The position numbers and the translations under genes are program-made. Source: Beaufortia kweichowensis (taxonomy: Eukaryota; Chordata; Actinopteri; Cypriniformes; Gastromyzontidae). From it: 64,000 nucleotides of DNA. Under the pieces are notes generated by a model, which saw only the letters and a list, made by a program, of their open reading frames with translations, searched no databases and had not been told where the DNA came from. Below are positions 11,802-24,800 of the stretch, piece after piece. The stretch covers positions 16,578,659 to 16,642,658 of the forward strand of contig CM032797.1 of NCBI GenBank assembly GCA_019155185.1, in the 5' to 3' direction. The stretch's first letter is position 1; each line of letters opens with the position of its first letter.

Positions 11802-14800
11802 TCATTCCTTGATCTCCTCAGTCTTTGTTTGCTCACTTTTTCTTTTGGTCATCTCTTTCAATCCCTCCTGAAGCTGTTCAATAGCCTCAGCATCACCTGC
11901 TGCTTGTGCCAGAGCCAGAGCCTCCTGGTACAGTTTATCAGACTCATCAAACTCCCCTGATAAACAGATAAACAAAAGACAAACCCTGAAAAAACAACAA
12001 CTCTGAATCATTTATAAACAATACATACAGACATCTATGTTGAAACGAATACTGATTGTTAAAAAAACACAACCGAACAGGTAAACATCACTGATAATAA
12101 AGAGAGAAGATGAACCTTTGTGCATTAAAATTCCTGCCATATTTCCTAACAGTACATGCTGATCAGGATGACCAGCCGCTTGTCCAAGCTCAACGGCCCT
12201 TTTAACATGAGCCAGCGCCTCATCATGCTTCCCCTGCAGGTCCAAAACGGTTGCCAGGTCACTCATCAGAACCAGGGACTAAAACACATAATAAAAGTAA
12301 AAAAGGTTTTTCATAATCCTGGCATTGCTAGTGCTATGCTTTACTAGGAATAGAGACGTCATTTATTTTACCTATTTGACACGAAATCATCAAAAGACCT
12401 TTAAATGTCCTCACACTGGGAACATTTGTTAATCAATGAATACAATTATGAGTAGTACAAGTAGCAGTACGTTCATACACACAGATCTGTGTATTATTCT
12501 TCTACATAGAAAACAAAGCCCATTACCTGTGGGTGCGACTCTCCTTGCTCCTCCTGGCAAATCTGCAGGGCATGACGGTAATCCCTGCAGGCTCCTGTGA
12601 AACGACGATTAGCTGCCAAATATCGTGCTCTTGCGTCCAGACTGAGTCCCAACAGCAACCTGGTGTCTTTTCGCTCCTCATCTGAACAGAAAAGACATAA
12701 ACATTCAGCATCAAATCAGACAGTAGTGTTGACAATGTGTTGTTTTAAGATACCTGAAAGACTTTCTGCTGGAAGGTCCTTGTGTTTCTCAATCTTGGCC
12801 TCTAAAGACTCTGTACAGAACTGGAAGCCATGCTCCGCCAACTCGTTCCTGGAAGTGAAAAGTATGAATTACTGAACAGAGAAGAGGTTAAAAGGTCAAC
12901 CGACTCGAGCGTTTTCTTCTATATCATTCTTCAGATGAGAACTCACTTGTTTTGAGTGGCATATATGCTGGCCAGCTTCAGAGACATTTCAATCACTGCA
13001 TTATCATCCTTTCCAGATAGAGAGAGATAATGCAAAAATGATTACACTTGATTTACGCATAGCTCACAGCTCTTAAATAGGAGAGTAAATAAAATAATAA
13101 TATGTAAATAAAAATAAAACTCTTTTTACCTGTGGAGTGCCACCTGACAGCATGAAACTCATGGCTGCTTTGAACAGCTTCTCTGCCTGCAACAACAGAT
13201 GGCACTAAAAGTCAAATACTGATGTTTAGCCCAGATATACAAAGTTAAATAGACTTTTAAGAGTCAGTGAAGCAGGGCAGAGGGAGGAACAGCCTCACCC
13301 TTACTCACATTATCCAGCTGACCTTGAACAAAAGCAAGATTTGCCATCTGTAAAGAGAGAGACATTATTTATTATTTATTTATATTTTACCGCAATATCA
13401 GCACCAATGGCTATATTCATGGCAATCAACCATGGCAAGTATTTAAAAAACACACAAAAAACAAAAAAATAAACAAAAATACCATTACAATCACTTCAAA
13501 TAATTTATTTGAACCCCAAAATGACCTTCTACCCCAAAATAAATAAATAAACAAAAATACCATTACAATCACTTCAAATAATTTAACAATTTTGTCTTAA
13601 AAAACACCCCACCAATATACAAAAACAAACATATATACCAATAACAACCATAATGATTAAAGAGAGAGACATATTAAGTTTATAGTCCTCCAATATGCAC
13701 TGCCATGCATATTATTAAAGATGGCTTTAATGATTTATTTGACAAGAAAGAAAGAAACACATACCATGCTGTATGTGTATATGATGGCATCATTACTGTG
13801 CGTCTGATGTGCCAGTCGTACAGCTTTGTGCAAGAAAACATTTGCCGCGTCCAGTTCACCAATCATCATGCTGTACTGTGAGGGAGGGTGATGGAAAACA
13901 TTCATGTCAACAATACATTTTTACTGACAATTTAGTGCAGATATAACTAACAATATGAAATCTTCTGAATACACACAGTGGTGCTTTAATGACGACATGC
14001 ACTTTAGATGTTTGTACAAAACCTCATGACCCGTGATATTCCAGCATGATTTGAGAAAATTATGAAGAGCATTTTAACTCCTCTACAGAGGAGTCATCAT
14101 AGTCAAAAACACAAAAATTCCTTATTTAATCACTGATGTTCAGAATCACAGTTAATATGTTTTATATTGTTTCTAAAGCTTTATGTATTCTACACTCCCT
14201 TAAAATAAACCATGGTTTTAATATAGTAAAAGTGTAGTACCCATGTTTTGAGTGGGTTAGTATAATCACAGTTTGACTATGGCTACCATGCTCAAACTAT
14301 AAATAGTGCAGCGAAAATCTTAGTTTGTGGTGACCATGATTTTTTGGTTTTATTTGTAGTAAAACCACAGTGAATTTTTGTAAGGGCTGTAAACATTTAT
14401 TTGAAAAGTAAAATTGTTATTACTTCAAAGCTGCATTTTTAAAACTAAGTACTGTATGACTAAACAAATGAACCATATGGTTTAAGGCAGAACATAATAT
14501 TCTTGATGTGAATTTTGTTCATTATCATCATGAAATATTTATGAAACCAAGTTCTGTTTATAATTACTACCATACTGTGACTTTCAATAAGGAATTGTGC
14601 ACAATGTACAACAGTGACTGTATTTGGGATGGGGTCGTTGGGCTATATTAATTGGTCATTGGGCTGGTCTTGTTACAAACATCTGGCAACCCTAACAGGT
14701 ATACCTTGGCTTTCTTCAGTAGTAGAATTAGTTCATCCTCAAGTTTTTGTTCCTCAGTCCTCTCATCGGAGCTTCCAAAAAGCGAAAAAGCTGATGCAAA

Positions 14801-15228
14801 TTTTAAAGTTAGACATATCGACATTCACGCATTACGTACATTTTATTTGTAACACTGCCATGACAGGTCGCGATCACGCACGTTACAGTACGTCATGTGT
14901 CCATACAGCTACCAATGTTTCTTTTCGATTACACTATAATATTTCAATGAATGCAACACTTACCCATGGCACCCCATGCTGCAAGAGTCCACCCGGCTGT
15001 TTCTGTACGTCTCTTCTCATTGATTCGTGCAGCAGCAGCAGGCAGTTGCCATGACCTTCTGCTCCAGCTGCTCACACAGCGGCTCGACTGCACAAACAAA
15101 CCGGCCGGTGTTTTGATTCTGGGGAAAGATAAACGTAACGCGGGTGCGTTTATCGTACAGTCGCTTACACATTGCTTTAAATGAGCTATCTGTGAAGCAA
15201 GCTGTCGACAGTAAGAGCGCAGCGCCAT
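11802..15228 (-). CDS. ttc19: Tetratricopeptide repeat protein 19, mitochondrial
   Basis: Ten coding exons (15228-14964, 14790-14705, 13875-13765, 13347-13309, 13186-13130, 13008-12947, 12848-12754, 12681-12527, 12278-12116, 11956-11802) join in phase to 395 aa; human TTC19 is about 380. The N-terminus (MALRSYCRQLAS) is basic and hydrophobic, as expected of a mitochondrial presequence. The body holds TPR helices with stretches typical of the family: ILLLKKAK, MANLAFVQGQLDNAEKLF, DDNAVIEMSLKLASIYA, LMSDLATVLDLQG and GILMHKGEFDES. TTC19 is an inner-membrane protein that supports assembly and turnover of respiratory complex III. I chose the ATG at 15228; an in-frame upstream ATG at 15261 is possible but gives a less typical leader. 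The acceptor of exon 2 is set by phase (a nearer AG would break the frame). A poly(A) signal reads at 11561-11556. Confidence 0.93.
14205..14395. repeat. 'accatggtttt' interspersed repeat in ttc19 intron 2
   Basis: Alternating 'accatggttttaat', 'acccatgttttgag', 'ctaccatgctc' and 'gaccatgatttttt' motifs form a patch like that at 6690-6835. It lies in the intron between the second and third ttc19 exons. Non-coding. Confidence 0.5.
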
Positions 15229-15345
15229 ATTTTTTGTGATGAGGAGTGACGTTAGCTGCAAAGGCCACGTGACCAGTGCTCGTCTTTATCTGGCACTGCG
15301 CAGGCCGATCGGCTTATGACGTCATAGTATCGCGAGAGTCATAAC
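15229..15345 (-). promoter_or_regulatory. ttc19 promoter region
   Basis: Immediately upstream of the ttc19 start there is a CpG-rich, TATA-less stretch. It holds an E-box CACGTG at 15266-15271, a consensus CRE octamer TGACGTCA at 15317-15324, and a CGCGAGA motif at 15331-15337 like those in housekeeping promoters. The large AT microsatellite begins about 70 bases further upstream. The transcription start is not visible from sequence alone. Confidence 0.55.
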
Positions 15346-15384
15346 GCGTTTTGTCACATCCTTAACGCATTTATATATCCATTT

Positions 15385-15672
<288 letters not shown>

Positions 15673-15734
15673 TAAATATCTATTCATGGGCTAGATTCAT
15701 AGATGTACTCAAACATAAAGCAGGCACCAATGTT

Positions 15735-17704
15735 TTGATTCACTGTTCCTTTATTCATTTTACAGAAGCACTGATGAGGTTGTAAAATACAGTATCCTGT
15801 TGTTACCCGCTGTTCACTGTATCAGTTTTTAACAATAATGAGAAGGAATTATTTGTATTAGTCTCTTTGAAGTTAGCACACAATAAGAGTCTCTGTACAA
15901 CAGATCATGCAGTATTTATAGTTTAGACACAGAAGTGCACACAAAGATAGGAAAGGCATAGGGTGATCCACATACACAAAGTCACTCACACATAATATGC
16001 ACTATAAACATTATTAACTGCACAAAAAAATACATACATTTCAATCCTCTGTTTTAAAAAAATCAAAACCAAGCATGAACTGAGCTTTCAATGTCTGTTA
16101 AACCTGTGTACATTTTATCTAAAAACTGCACATATACATGTGAAAAACAAATAAATATGTACATTGGTGCTTTTTAAAACTTCCACTTATTCTGTCAATA
16201 TTTTGTTAACATTAAGTCAAGTAATTAAGTGTGTTATGTTTTTCTATTTTCTGTGTATGTCTGTGAAAACCAGGCTAAAGTCTCGAAATCGAATTAAAAG
16301 ATGATAAGGAAATATCAATATGATTTCAATCTTTGACATGTCATTATTTAGTCAATATTAAAGATATAAAGGATATATTTTCACAGAATGTTCTTTACAT
16401 AAGGTAGGATTAATTTATGTGGAAAACAGTAAAGCACCGAAAAATGAGTTTTCAGGCAGGGTCACATTTCTGGAATAAATTAAGTATATGTTCATATAGA
16501 GGAATATGTTTTGCTTACAACAGAAACATTAAAAATGTAAGGAGGCAAGGAGGAATGTCAATAAAGGTGTAAGTTACAAAACAAAACGCTCATACTTTCT
16601 GTACCAAGGTGACATGAGATCTATTGTATATTAAAGCAAATAGAAATTAATCCCATGTAATAAAGTATAACACCCACCCTCTTCTTTAATCAATTCAGAT
16701 TTTTTAATAAATCAGCACCTAATATTTCAATGAGACATTTTAAAAGAAATCAATATTTAAAAATTAGTAAAAACACCCAAACATCACTCACTTATACAGT
16801 AAGTCAGGCAATTTATAGACAGATACAGTATTGCAGACTTCACAACTGACCTGCTGGACTTAATGCCATATTTAAACCTCTGCCACCATCATGTGACGTG
16901 GTTACATTTGGCACACAGCATATTTTTATACATCTGGCTGCACATGTAAAGCAACCATAAAACTGCATACAACAACAACATTTCTTTATTAACCAGCATT
17001 TAAAGGAGGCACAAAATACTGACCGTAACAACTTTCTGTATGTACAGCTGCTGTCCTCCAGTAAAGAGCGGGTTATTGCACAAGGAAAACAAATGTTCAT
17101 ATAAATAGACATCTCTGGCTCAGCTATAATTTCACTGTGTTATTTTACTCGTTGACAGAATGACTCTAATTGTTCTTTATTTAATAATCATCAGCAGAGA
17201 GCTGCCTGTCCGGTGTTAATTTTATGAAGGGAAAATACAGTTGACAAATACTGTCACTATGTTCCCCACTAAATCCCACCCAAATACACATGTAATTTTG
17301 AACACCCAAATACGTAACTTTTTCATTCTATGCTGGAATTCTAAACGTTTATGCAGAGGACTTGAGGCGTTTCAGATCATGTAAACTTAGGACAGAAAAG
17401 CTCCTATCTGATCACCCTCCTCACTGGCCACATGCAGTGATTGTCTACCCTAAACAGCAAATGTTTGTCTGATTGGTAGTGTGGTTTTTTCTCACAGCCA
17501 GTGTGCATACAACGTGTGCAAAGAGTCGCCTAACCATGACGAGGACATAAAAACAACATCACACATCAAACTTCAACTGCCACACAGAATGAAGGAAGAC
17601 TGCTCGCTTCTCGCCAAACCTTGGAGTAACTGAGAAGGGGGGGTGTGTGTATATGTGTTTAACTGAACTCCAGCCTGGCCTTAGGAGGGTGCTGCACGAA
17701 CACT
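15735..17704 (-). other. 3' untranslated region of the LFG/FAIM2-like gene
   Basis: About 2 kb follow the stop codon with no open exon structure. A minus-strand AATAAA reads at 15755-15750, which is the first good poly(A) signal that leaves a plausible 3' UTR. The region is AT-rich and otherwise featureless. Confidence 0.5.
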
Positions 17705-20460
17705 TCACTCACGGCTTCCAAAGAGCTGAAGGAAAAAGAGGAAAATGTAGACGACGTCCATGTAGAGGCAGATTGCTCCGAACACATGCTCCTCGGGATT
17801 CAGAGAGTACCGTCGGTTGCCAATTAATAGCTGCATATCAAACGCCAAAAACTAAAGAGTGACAAAAAAGAGAATATTTAGATTTCTTTCTAAGCACCTA
17901 AACATGACAATGTGCTGTAGTCAAAGCTTGTAATTGTAACTTCTTTTTATGCCAAGTGCACATAAGACTAAATCCTGTTCATATTTAAAGAATCATAGCT
18001 TCTTGACTCTGGTAGCATTGATGTGCATTTTGCTTTTAATTTGCTCTGTCGTACTAACCAAGGTGAAAACCAGAGCACCAAATCCAGCATAAGCAGTGTG
18101 CAGCCAGGGAATCTGAAAAGGCAGACAAAGGCAGATGTCTGAGTGGGCAACACTGTTGTTTACACCTTAGTGATTACATCCGAGCAGAACAGTGACAGCT
18201 TCGAAGTGATTAAGTACACAAAAACATCTATAAGATGTTATTAAAACTATTAGAAGCAGCTTACATATCCAAATGGTGCAGTGAAGAAAAGCAGAAGGCC
18301 AGTTATCATCAGCACCATCATGAGGGAGAAGAGTAATCCATGGCAGGTAGTGAAGTCAACCTGGATGACAGAGCACATGCTAGAGCAAATGGACTAATAA
18401 TGACACAACTGGTAGAAGCGGTTAATGAAGCACAAAGTGAGCTCACCCTGGACTGGAAACAGAAGAGTGTGATGGCCAGGCACACGAGGGCTGTGATGCC
18501 CACACACATCATCACCACTTTGGTATTATGATAGCTTATAAGCAGAAAAAGTCCAGATAAAGACTCATATACATATGTTTAATTGTGGTGCTGTTTAAAA
18601 TATTTTTGGTTTGGGGGAACTTTTAAAGCATTTTTAAAGCATGATTTTTCATAGTCAGACAAGTGTTGCTCCCATAATGATCCATATACCTAATAAATGC
18701 AGAATTGTTATGAAAGTTATTTTGATATAAAAAACTATTTTACTGCTTCTGATTTGTGCATTTTAATTTAGACATTTTACAAAGTATGCATCTAAAAAAC
18801 AAAACATCTAAAAAAAAAAACAATCTGGGCAATAATTTTACATCTCAACACAGATCAGTTATATTTAACCTAAATAATTAACCTAAATTACAGTGTAAGA
18901 GGGTAGGGAGAAAAGTAATTTATGATTCTGATTTCGAAATTTTTTAATTTATGAACAGATTAACAGTATTACCACTTTTAATTCTTTCAATCCAAAAAAG
19001 CTGCATATTACAATACCTTAATAATAAATACAAACATCTGCCATATTAATGTTTTCTCAAAATATGATATAAAAAGTGTATAAAAGTGAGTAAACGTCTT
19101 ACCTAGCAAGCATTCCTGCCATGTAAGACATTGCCAAAGTCTAAAAATAAGCAAAGACTATTCAGCCTTCCACCAGATGAATAATACATTATAAGAATTG
19201 CATTATAAGTACTGGCAGTTGAAAACAACTATAAAGCAACTTAATGAAATGAATGAAACAATAAAGCATTACTTACAAAAATGCCAAGAAGAATCATGTT
19301 GGTAGGGTATCTTCGTCTGTACATGTAAGACATATAAACACACAGTCAGAGATATGAAAATCAAACAACCAAACTGTTAAAGTCACAAATCTCCTATGCA
19401 AGCTGTAAACAATGTTTTACGACAGAAGTATTTGATTACCGTGCATTTGTGCTGCATACAAGCATCAGGTACGTTCCCATGAAAGTCATGCTGGACAAAC
19501 CAAATCATTTACACGTTAAAAAACGTAACTGACCAGAAATACTCAGATGTTTCTACAACAATAAGGAATACAGTATGGAGATCACTTACTATGAGGTCAG
19601 GTAAAACACCCGATTGTATTGCACAAACTTCCTGACTGGTTCACTGCAGAAGTTAAAGACAGTGGGACATTAATCAATGACAGTGCTGGTCTTGTAAGAG
19701 CTAAAGAATAAATGACATAAATCATAAATGCTGGGGTTGGATTAAAGTCTGCTGTCATCTGCTGTGCATACATGTATTACCTACCAAAATGTGAAAAGTG
19801 ACACCACACTAAATGTGACCAGGAGCTGAACCATGAGGATACAGAAGACCTGACAGAAATATATTTGTTACAAACTTGCAGAAACTTGCCACGTTATGTT
19901 CATTTGACTGCGGTACTCCAAAATGTGCCTAATACAGATCAGAAACTTCAAATGCAGATGATGCTTGAATGGCAGAGATGGCAAACTGTGCATAGCAGAA
20001 AATAAAATGAAAACACATTCCCACCTTTCTGATAAACATACGACGGACATTCTTGTCCTCCCAGTTACTCCCATTGAGGCCATCAAAGCTACTGCTGGTG
20101 CTCGGATCAGAGAAGGGTGAGGACATGTCTGTAGCGTAAGCATTGGAATATCCTGGACCTTAAATAACAGACAGCATGAGTTTGTGCACTATGAACAAAA
20201 CTCAACAAAAGAACAAGAATAAATTGTGGGTAAAGATTCTGCTGCAATGAAAACGTTCATTGCAACCAACAAACCAATAACTTTGCATCACAACGTGACT
20301 CACTGGGGCCAGGATGAACATAAGCCCAGCTGGGATGCATGGGCATGGATGGAGGGTGCATTGGTGGTGGCTGACTGGCATAATTCATGTTTCCAGCTCC
20401 TTGTTCTTTATCTCCTGCTGTAGCTTCAGCATAGCTGGGTGGTGCAGCTGGCAGACTCAT
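17705..20460 (-). CDS. LFG/FAIM2-like Bax-inhibitor family membrane protein
   Basis: Eleven coding exons (20460-20304, 20158-20025, 19849-19785, 19643-19590, 19490-19440, 19316-19277, 19140-19103, 18534-18447, 18360-18265, 18112-18059, 17851-17705) join in phase to 307 aa. The cytosolic N-terminus is proline-rich and carries PPSYAEATAGD and HPSWAYVHPG, two motifs I associate with FAIM2 rather than GRINA or TMBIM1. Next come NWEDKNVRRMFIRK and about seven hydrophobic segments. The last part has FLAFDMQLLIGNRRYSLNPE and ends QLFGSRE. Proteins of this family sit in ER, Golgi or plasma membranes, modulate calcium and dampen apoptosis signalling. An untranslated 5' exon ends at 20986, and ETS-type sites (ACTTCCGG at 21059-21066) mark the promoter. 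Which fish paralogue this is cannot be settled without a tree. Confidence 0.88.
18600..18800. repeat. Partial copy of the 42.1/51.7 kb dispersed repeat
   Basis: It shares 'aaagcatttttaaagcatga', 'atttttcatagtc', 'actattttactgcttctgat' and 'ttacaaagtatg' with 42090-42230 and 51650-51830. It lies in an intron of the LFG-like gene. The right half of the element is missing or unrecognisable. Confidence 0.5.
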
Positions 20461-20985
20461 GGTCTATTGGAAAAGGAAAAAGTTAAAACGGTAAAATACA
20501 AATTATAATGTAAAACAAACAACTGCATTTGGTATTTGAGTACACTGATATGTTGATAATTCACATCATCACACTAAATAAACTACTGTCATTACGAGAT
20601 AGATAAGACATCTTACAGCGATTCTATTTTATAGCACTGTCTTGGGTTTGTATGTACAGAATAGTCAAAACTGTGCTTATGTTATTTGTAGTAAACATCA
20701 CGTATATTAATCTGGGCAATGATGTAAGGGCTGTCAAACGCACAGAACATTGAACATTACGTTACAGTAAATTATACAGATATTCGACTGATGTAAAACA
20801 GACAGACATAACATCATTCACACAAGACTGGTGCTGCTGACAGCGCTTAGCTTAGCTAGCTCATCGATTACACTTTCTGTACGAATTCTGTCGTGTGTTT
20901 ATTAAAATAACAACACTGTTAGAATTCACACTTAAAACGTGACAGACACAGATTACTTAGAGACTATGCTCTGACAAATTTTTAC

Positions 20986-21095
20986 CTTACTGTAACGGTT
21001 ATGGTTAACACACAATCGAGGTTTCAAGCAAAACAATAAGCTGAACCGTGCACTGACGTACTTCCGGTGTTTCCGGAAATTGCGATCCCAGACTC
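20986..21095 (-). promoter_or_regulatory. Promoter and untranslated exon 1 of the LFG-like gene
   Basis: A donor (AGTAAG then GTAAAA) ends an untranslated exon at 20986. Upstream, at 21059-21080, are two overlapping ETS-type motifs (ACTTCCGG and TTTCCGGAAAT), typical of TATA-less housekeeping promoters. Only about 200 bases separate this promoter from the likely poly(A) site of abcf2 upstream. Confidence 0.55.
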
Positions 21096-21264
21096 ACGGA
21101 GAGCTGAAGCGATTGAAGGCTGCAACTCTTAAATTGTGGATACATCTAAAGTCTTAAGAATATAAATATTAAATGCAATTCAAGCAAATTACTTACCGTT
21201 AAATTATTATATAAAAAATATTATTTACACTCTCTCGAATAAAGTACACGTATCAGTTGAGACA

Positions 21265-21855
21265 TCGTCTTACAAATCTATTTATTTCACAATATGCACA
21301 GAATGTTTTCGGATCTTTACTATACATGAGTATGACCGTATTGTTTCTTGAATTTTTTTGAGGACAAATGGAAAGTGTAAACACTATACCAAACAATGTG
21401 TTTAAACTATAGAACTAGTCTTCAGCAATTGAAGTGATTTTTGCAACCAAAGAGAATGCACAGACAGTATCAATAATGTATCCTTTTAATCAGACATCTT
21501 ATTTCAAATACAGCTTTAAACAATATTTGACAAAATAAAAAACTCTTCCAGAGTCCTTGATGTTCACGTTTCAAACTTTGTCCAACATATACACCCCATC
21601 TCAAAACAAGAGGGTTCTTATAAAAAATATGAAGTGCACAACCATAATTTTAATAGATTTTTCCAAAGGTAAGTCCAGATACTGTAATGCATATTAACAA
21701 AGAAAACAAGACCGCTACCTCAACTGGCAATAACTGACTTAAGTGATAAAGATGACACTGTAACAAAGGTGGTGCTTTGAACTAGCATGCTTGTATGTAT
21801 TTGATGTTCTGCTTGGCAGGCTTGTTGGAAACGCCCCTTTACACCACTATATTGG
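21265..21855 (-). other. 3' untranslated region of abcf2
   Basis: AT-rich, non-coding sequence following the abcf2 stop. A minus-strand AATAAA reads at 21286-21281, which gives a 3' UTR of about 590 bases. Confidence 0.55.
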
Positions 21856-24800
21856 CTATACATCATGCATCTGTTTGTCAATTTTAGATTTCAGATGTTC
21901 CTTGTAGGCCAGAATGTCCTTCTTCCATTTAGTGATGGTCTGATTTTCACAAACCCAGATCTCCTGAGCAACCTAAAGGAAACAAATCCAGAAGAAGGAT
22001 GACAAAAAAGTCAGTGGAAATTTAGGCAGTCAAAAACATGTTACACAAAATAAGAGAAATAAGTACAAAGTGCATGACTAAAAGCTACACTGTACCTGCT
22101 GAATAAGCCTGAAGTCGTGGCTGACCAGCATCATTCCACCCTCGAAGTCATTGATCGCCTCTGCCAGAGCATCAATGGTTTCAATGTCAAGGTGATTGGT
22201 CGGCTCATCAAGAAAGAGCATGTGCGGGTTTTGCCAGGCCAGCCAGGCAAAGCAGACACGGCACTTCTGCCCATCAGACAGATTCCTGATAGGGCTCACC
22301 TTGTAAAGGCAAACAAATCGGCATAATGTTGTGACTTAACTGTTGTGAAATCTATATCAAGATATGTACTGAGCAACAAAAACCAGAATTACACAACACA
22401 CCTGCTGTTTGCCAGTAAGCCCATAGCGACCAATGATCTTCCTCATCTCCTCTTTCTCTTTAATATCAGGATAACACTTCATCATGTACTCCAGAGGTGA
22501 AAGGTCAAGCTCCAATTGCTCTGTTAGATGCTACAGAAATCAAAAACAAATGGAAAGAAAACAACAAACTGTATTACATAAAAATTATTACAGGTTTTAA
22601 TATTTAAGATCGTTTACACAAGCATAGGATAGACAGAAAAACTATGAAACCTGTTACAGTATAATTTCTGCAAAGTACATAACTTTGAAAATTCTTTAAC
22701 CAAAATAAAGATGTCATCATGTAAGATGTACGGCCAACATACCTGATGATACCTGCCAATCTTCACATGAGAGTGTTTCCTAATCATACCATCCGTGGGC
22801 AGGAGCTGAAAGAATTCATCACATACATTACAAAATGTGTCACACAAAAGCATCAAATTTTTTACATAAAATGCCTCAAATGGAAAATTACCTCTCCTGT
22901 AAGGAGCTTCAACAAAGTAGACTTCCCAGCACCATTGGGTCCGACAAGGGCCACCCGTGTATCCAAGTCGATTCCAAACTCCAGGTTCTTATAAATATGA
23001 GGCTATCAAAAATAAAGAGATACAGTAATGGGTGACAAGGTCAATTCATCAGAGGATACAGCATACAAATCTATGTGAAAGAAAGTACTGGAGGTAAGAA
23101 TGCGTCATACCGTATCTTCTGAATACCGGAAGCTGACATTTTGAACCATAATGACAGGAGGGGGGATCTTCCCACAGGGAGAAAAATAAAATGACAGGGT
23201 CTGAAAGAAAAACGCATGATTTAATTATCAGTTATAGGGTAAGCATTTTAAAACAAAATTGACAATGTAAACCAAGATAAGATAATGAATAGCTTTACTT
23301 TCTTACTTTGTCATTCACAACACGCTCGGTCAGACCTGATGCAACCATCTTCTGTAGAGTCTTTTCTTTGCTCTGGGCTTGTCTGGCCAGCTTGGCAGAA
23401 CCATGACCAAACCGAGCAATGTAGTTCTGAGGATCAACAGGCAAATGTTAAATGACCGAATGACTTAACTTGAAGAGGAGTTTGTAGAAAGCACATAAGA
23501 CAGAAAACGACAATGTACTGTTTAGGAAATACTTGCTTTCATGTGTGCGATCTGGTCCTGTTCCCAATTAAACCGTTTCATCTGGTTCTCTTCCAGTTCT
23601 TCTCTGGTCTTCACATACTGGTCATAATTTCCCTTCACAAGAGAAAAGATGATGATTAACAAAATGATAAATAAAACAGCACAATTGCAGTCTTAAGGAA
23701 AACAAATAAATAGTGACTTGGGCCAATGTAATAATCTTTTACCGTGTAATATTTCAGCTTGCGTTGGTGCAAGTGAATAATATTGGTACAAACGCCGTTG
23801 AGGAAGTCCTGAGAATGGGATATTAAAACCAGAATTCTTTTAAACCTACAAGACAAAAAAAGCAATGTGCATGTTGAAAACATTATTTGCAAATAACTGC
23901 ATCACAAAAAACAGTTAACCTGGAATGAGATAAACTAAACAAAAGTGCATACACGGTCAAACACTAAACAGGGTTGTGCTGATTGATCAGCTAAACGCTT
24001 CAACCTAGTTTTTGTCAAAGCTCTATCCATACTGAGAACAAACTGCTCAATGGAAGAGCTACAATTCGGCCTTTTGTTAACATCATGTCATCAGCAACAA
24101 CCCACAGAAAATAAACATCTCATGTTCGCATGTAAAACTCACTGTCTGAGTTCTTCCTCAAGCCACACACAAGCATCCAAATCCAAGTGGTTAGTTGGCT
24201 CATCCAACAGCAACATGAACGGCTTCAGAAACAGTGCCCTAAAAAAACAAAACGGCAAATGATGACTATCTAATGCCTTAAAGATGAACAAACACAAAGA
24301 AAACATTCACACAGAGTTAAAGGGATCAGAGAAAACGCTTCAGACAGTTTTTGTCATTGCACGGTTACCACAAGGGAACTGCGCTACCATTCGGCCTTTT
24401 GTTACATCATCTCCCTGGAGCTCTGAGAGGCTGGTGTAAGATTTTCACTTACCGAGCAAGAGCAACACGCATCCTCCAGCCACCGCTGAAGTCTTTGAGT
24501 TTCTTCTGCTGCATGGCGACAGTGAAGCCCAGACCGCGGAGGATCTGTGATGCCCTCATCTCCGCTTTATCAGCATCCAACTCCTCCAAACGCTCATACA
24601 GCTCCATCAGCTTCTCGCATTCGGCTGATATGAGAGAAAGGGGGAAATTAACCAACATGCACATCTAACACATCACACATAAATTGATGCACATTTAATT
24701 TGTGCCTTAGCTAAGAGATTCCTTAAAATCAAAACAGAATTAAGGAGTCTTGTGAAGCCAAGATGCTTAATGTACCACGCCTAGGAAAGGAAGCTGTTAC

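Noticed and set aside
14614..15054. 146-codon plus-strand open frame
   Set aside because: It lies antisense over ttc19 exons 1 and 2 and their intron and resembles no protein family I know.
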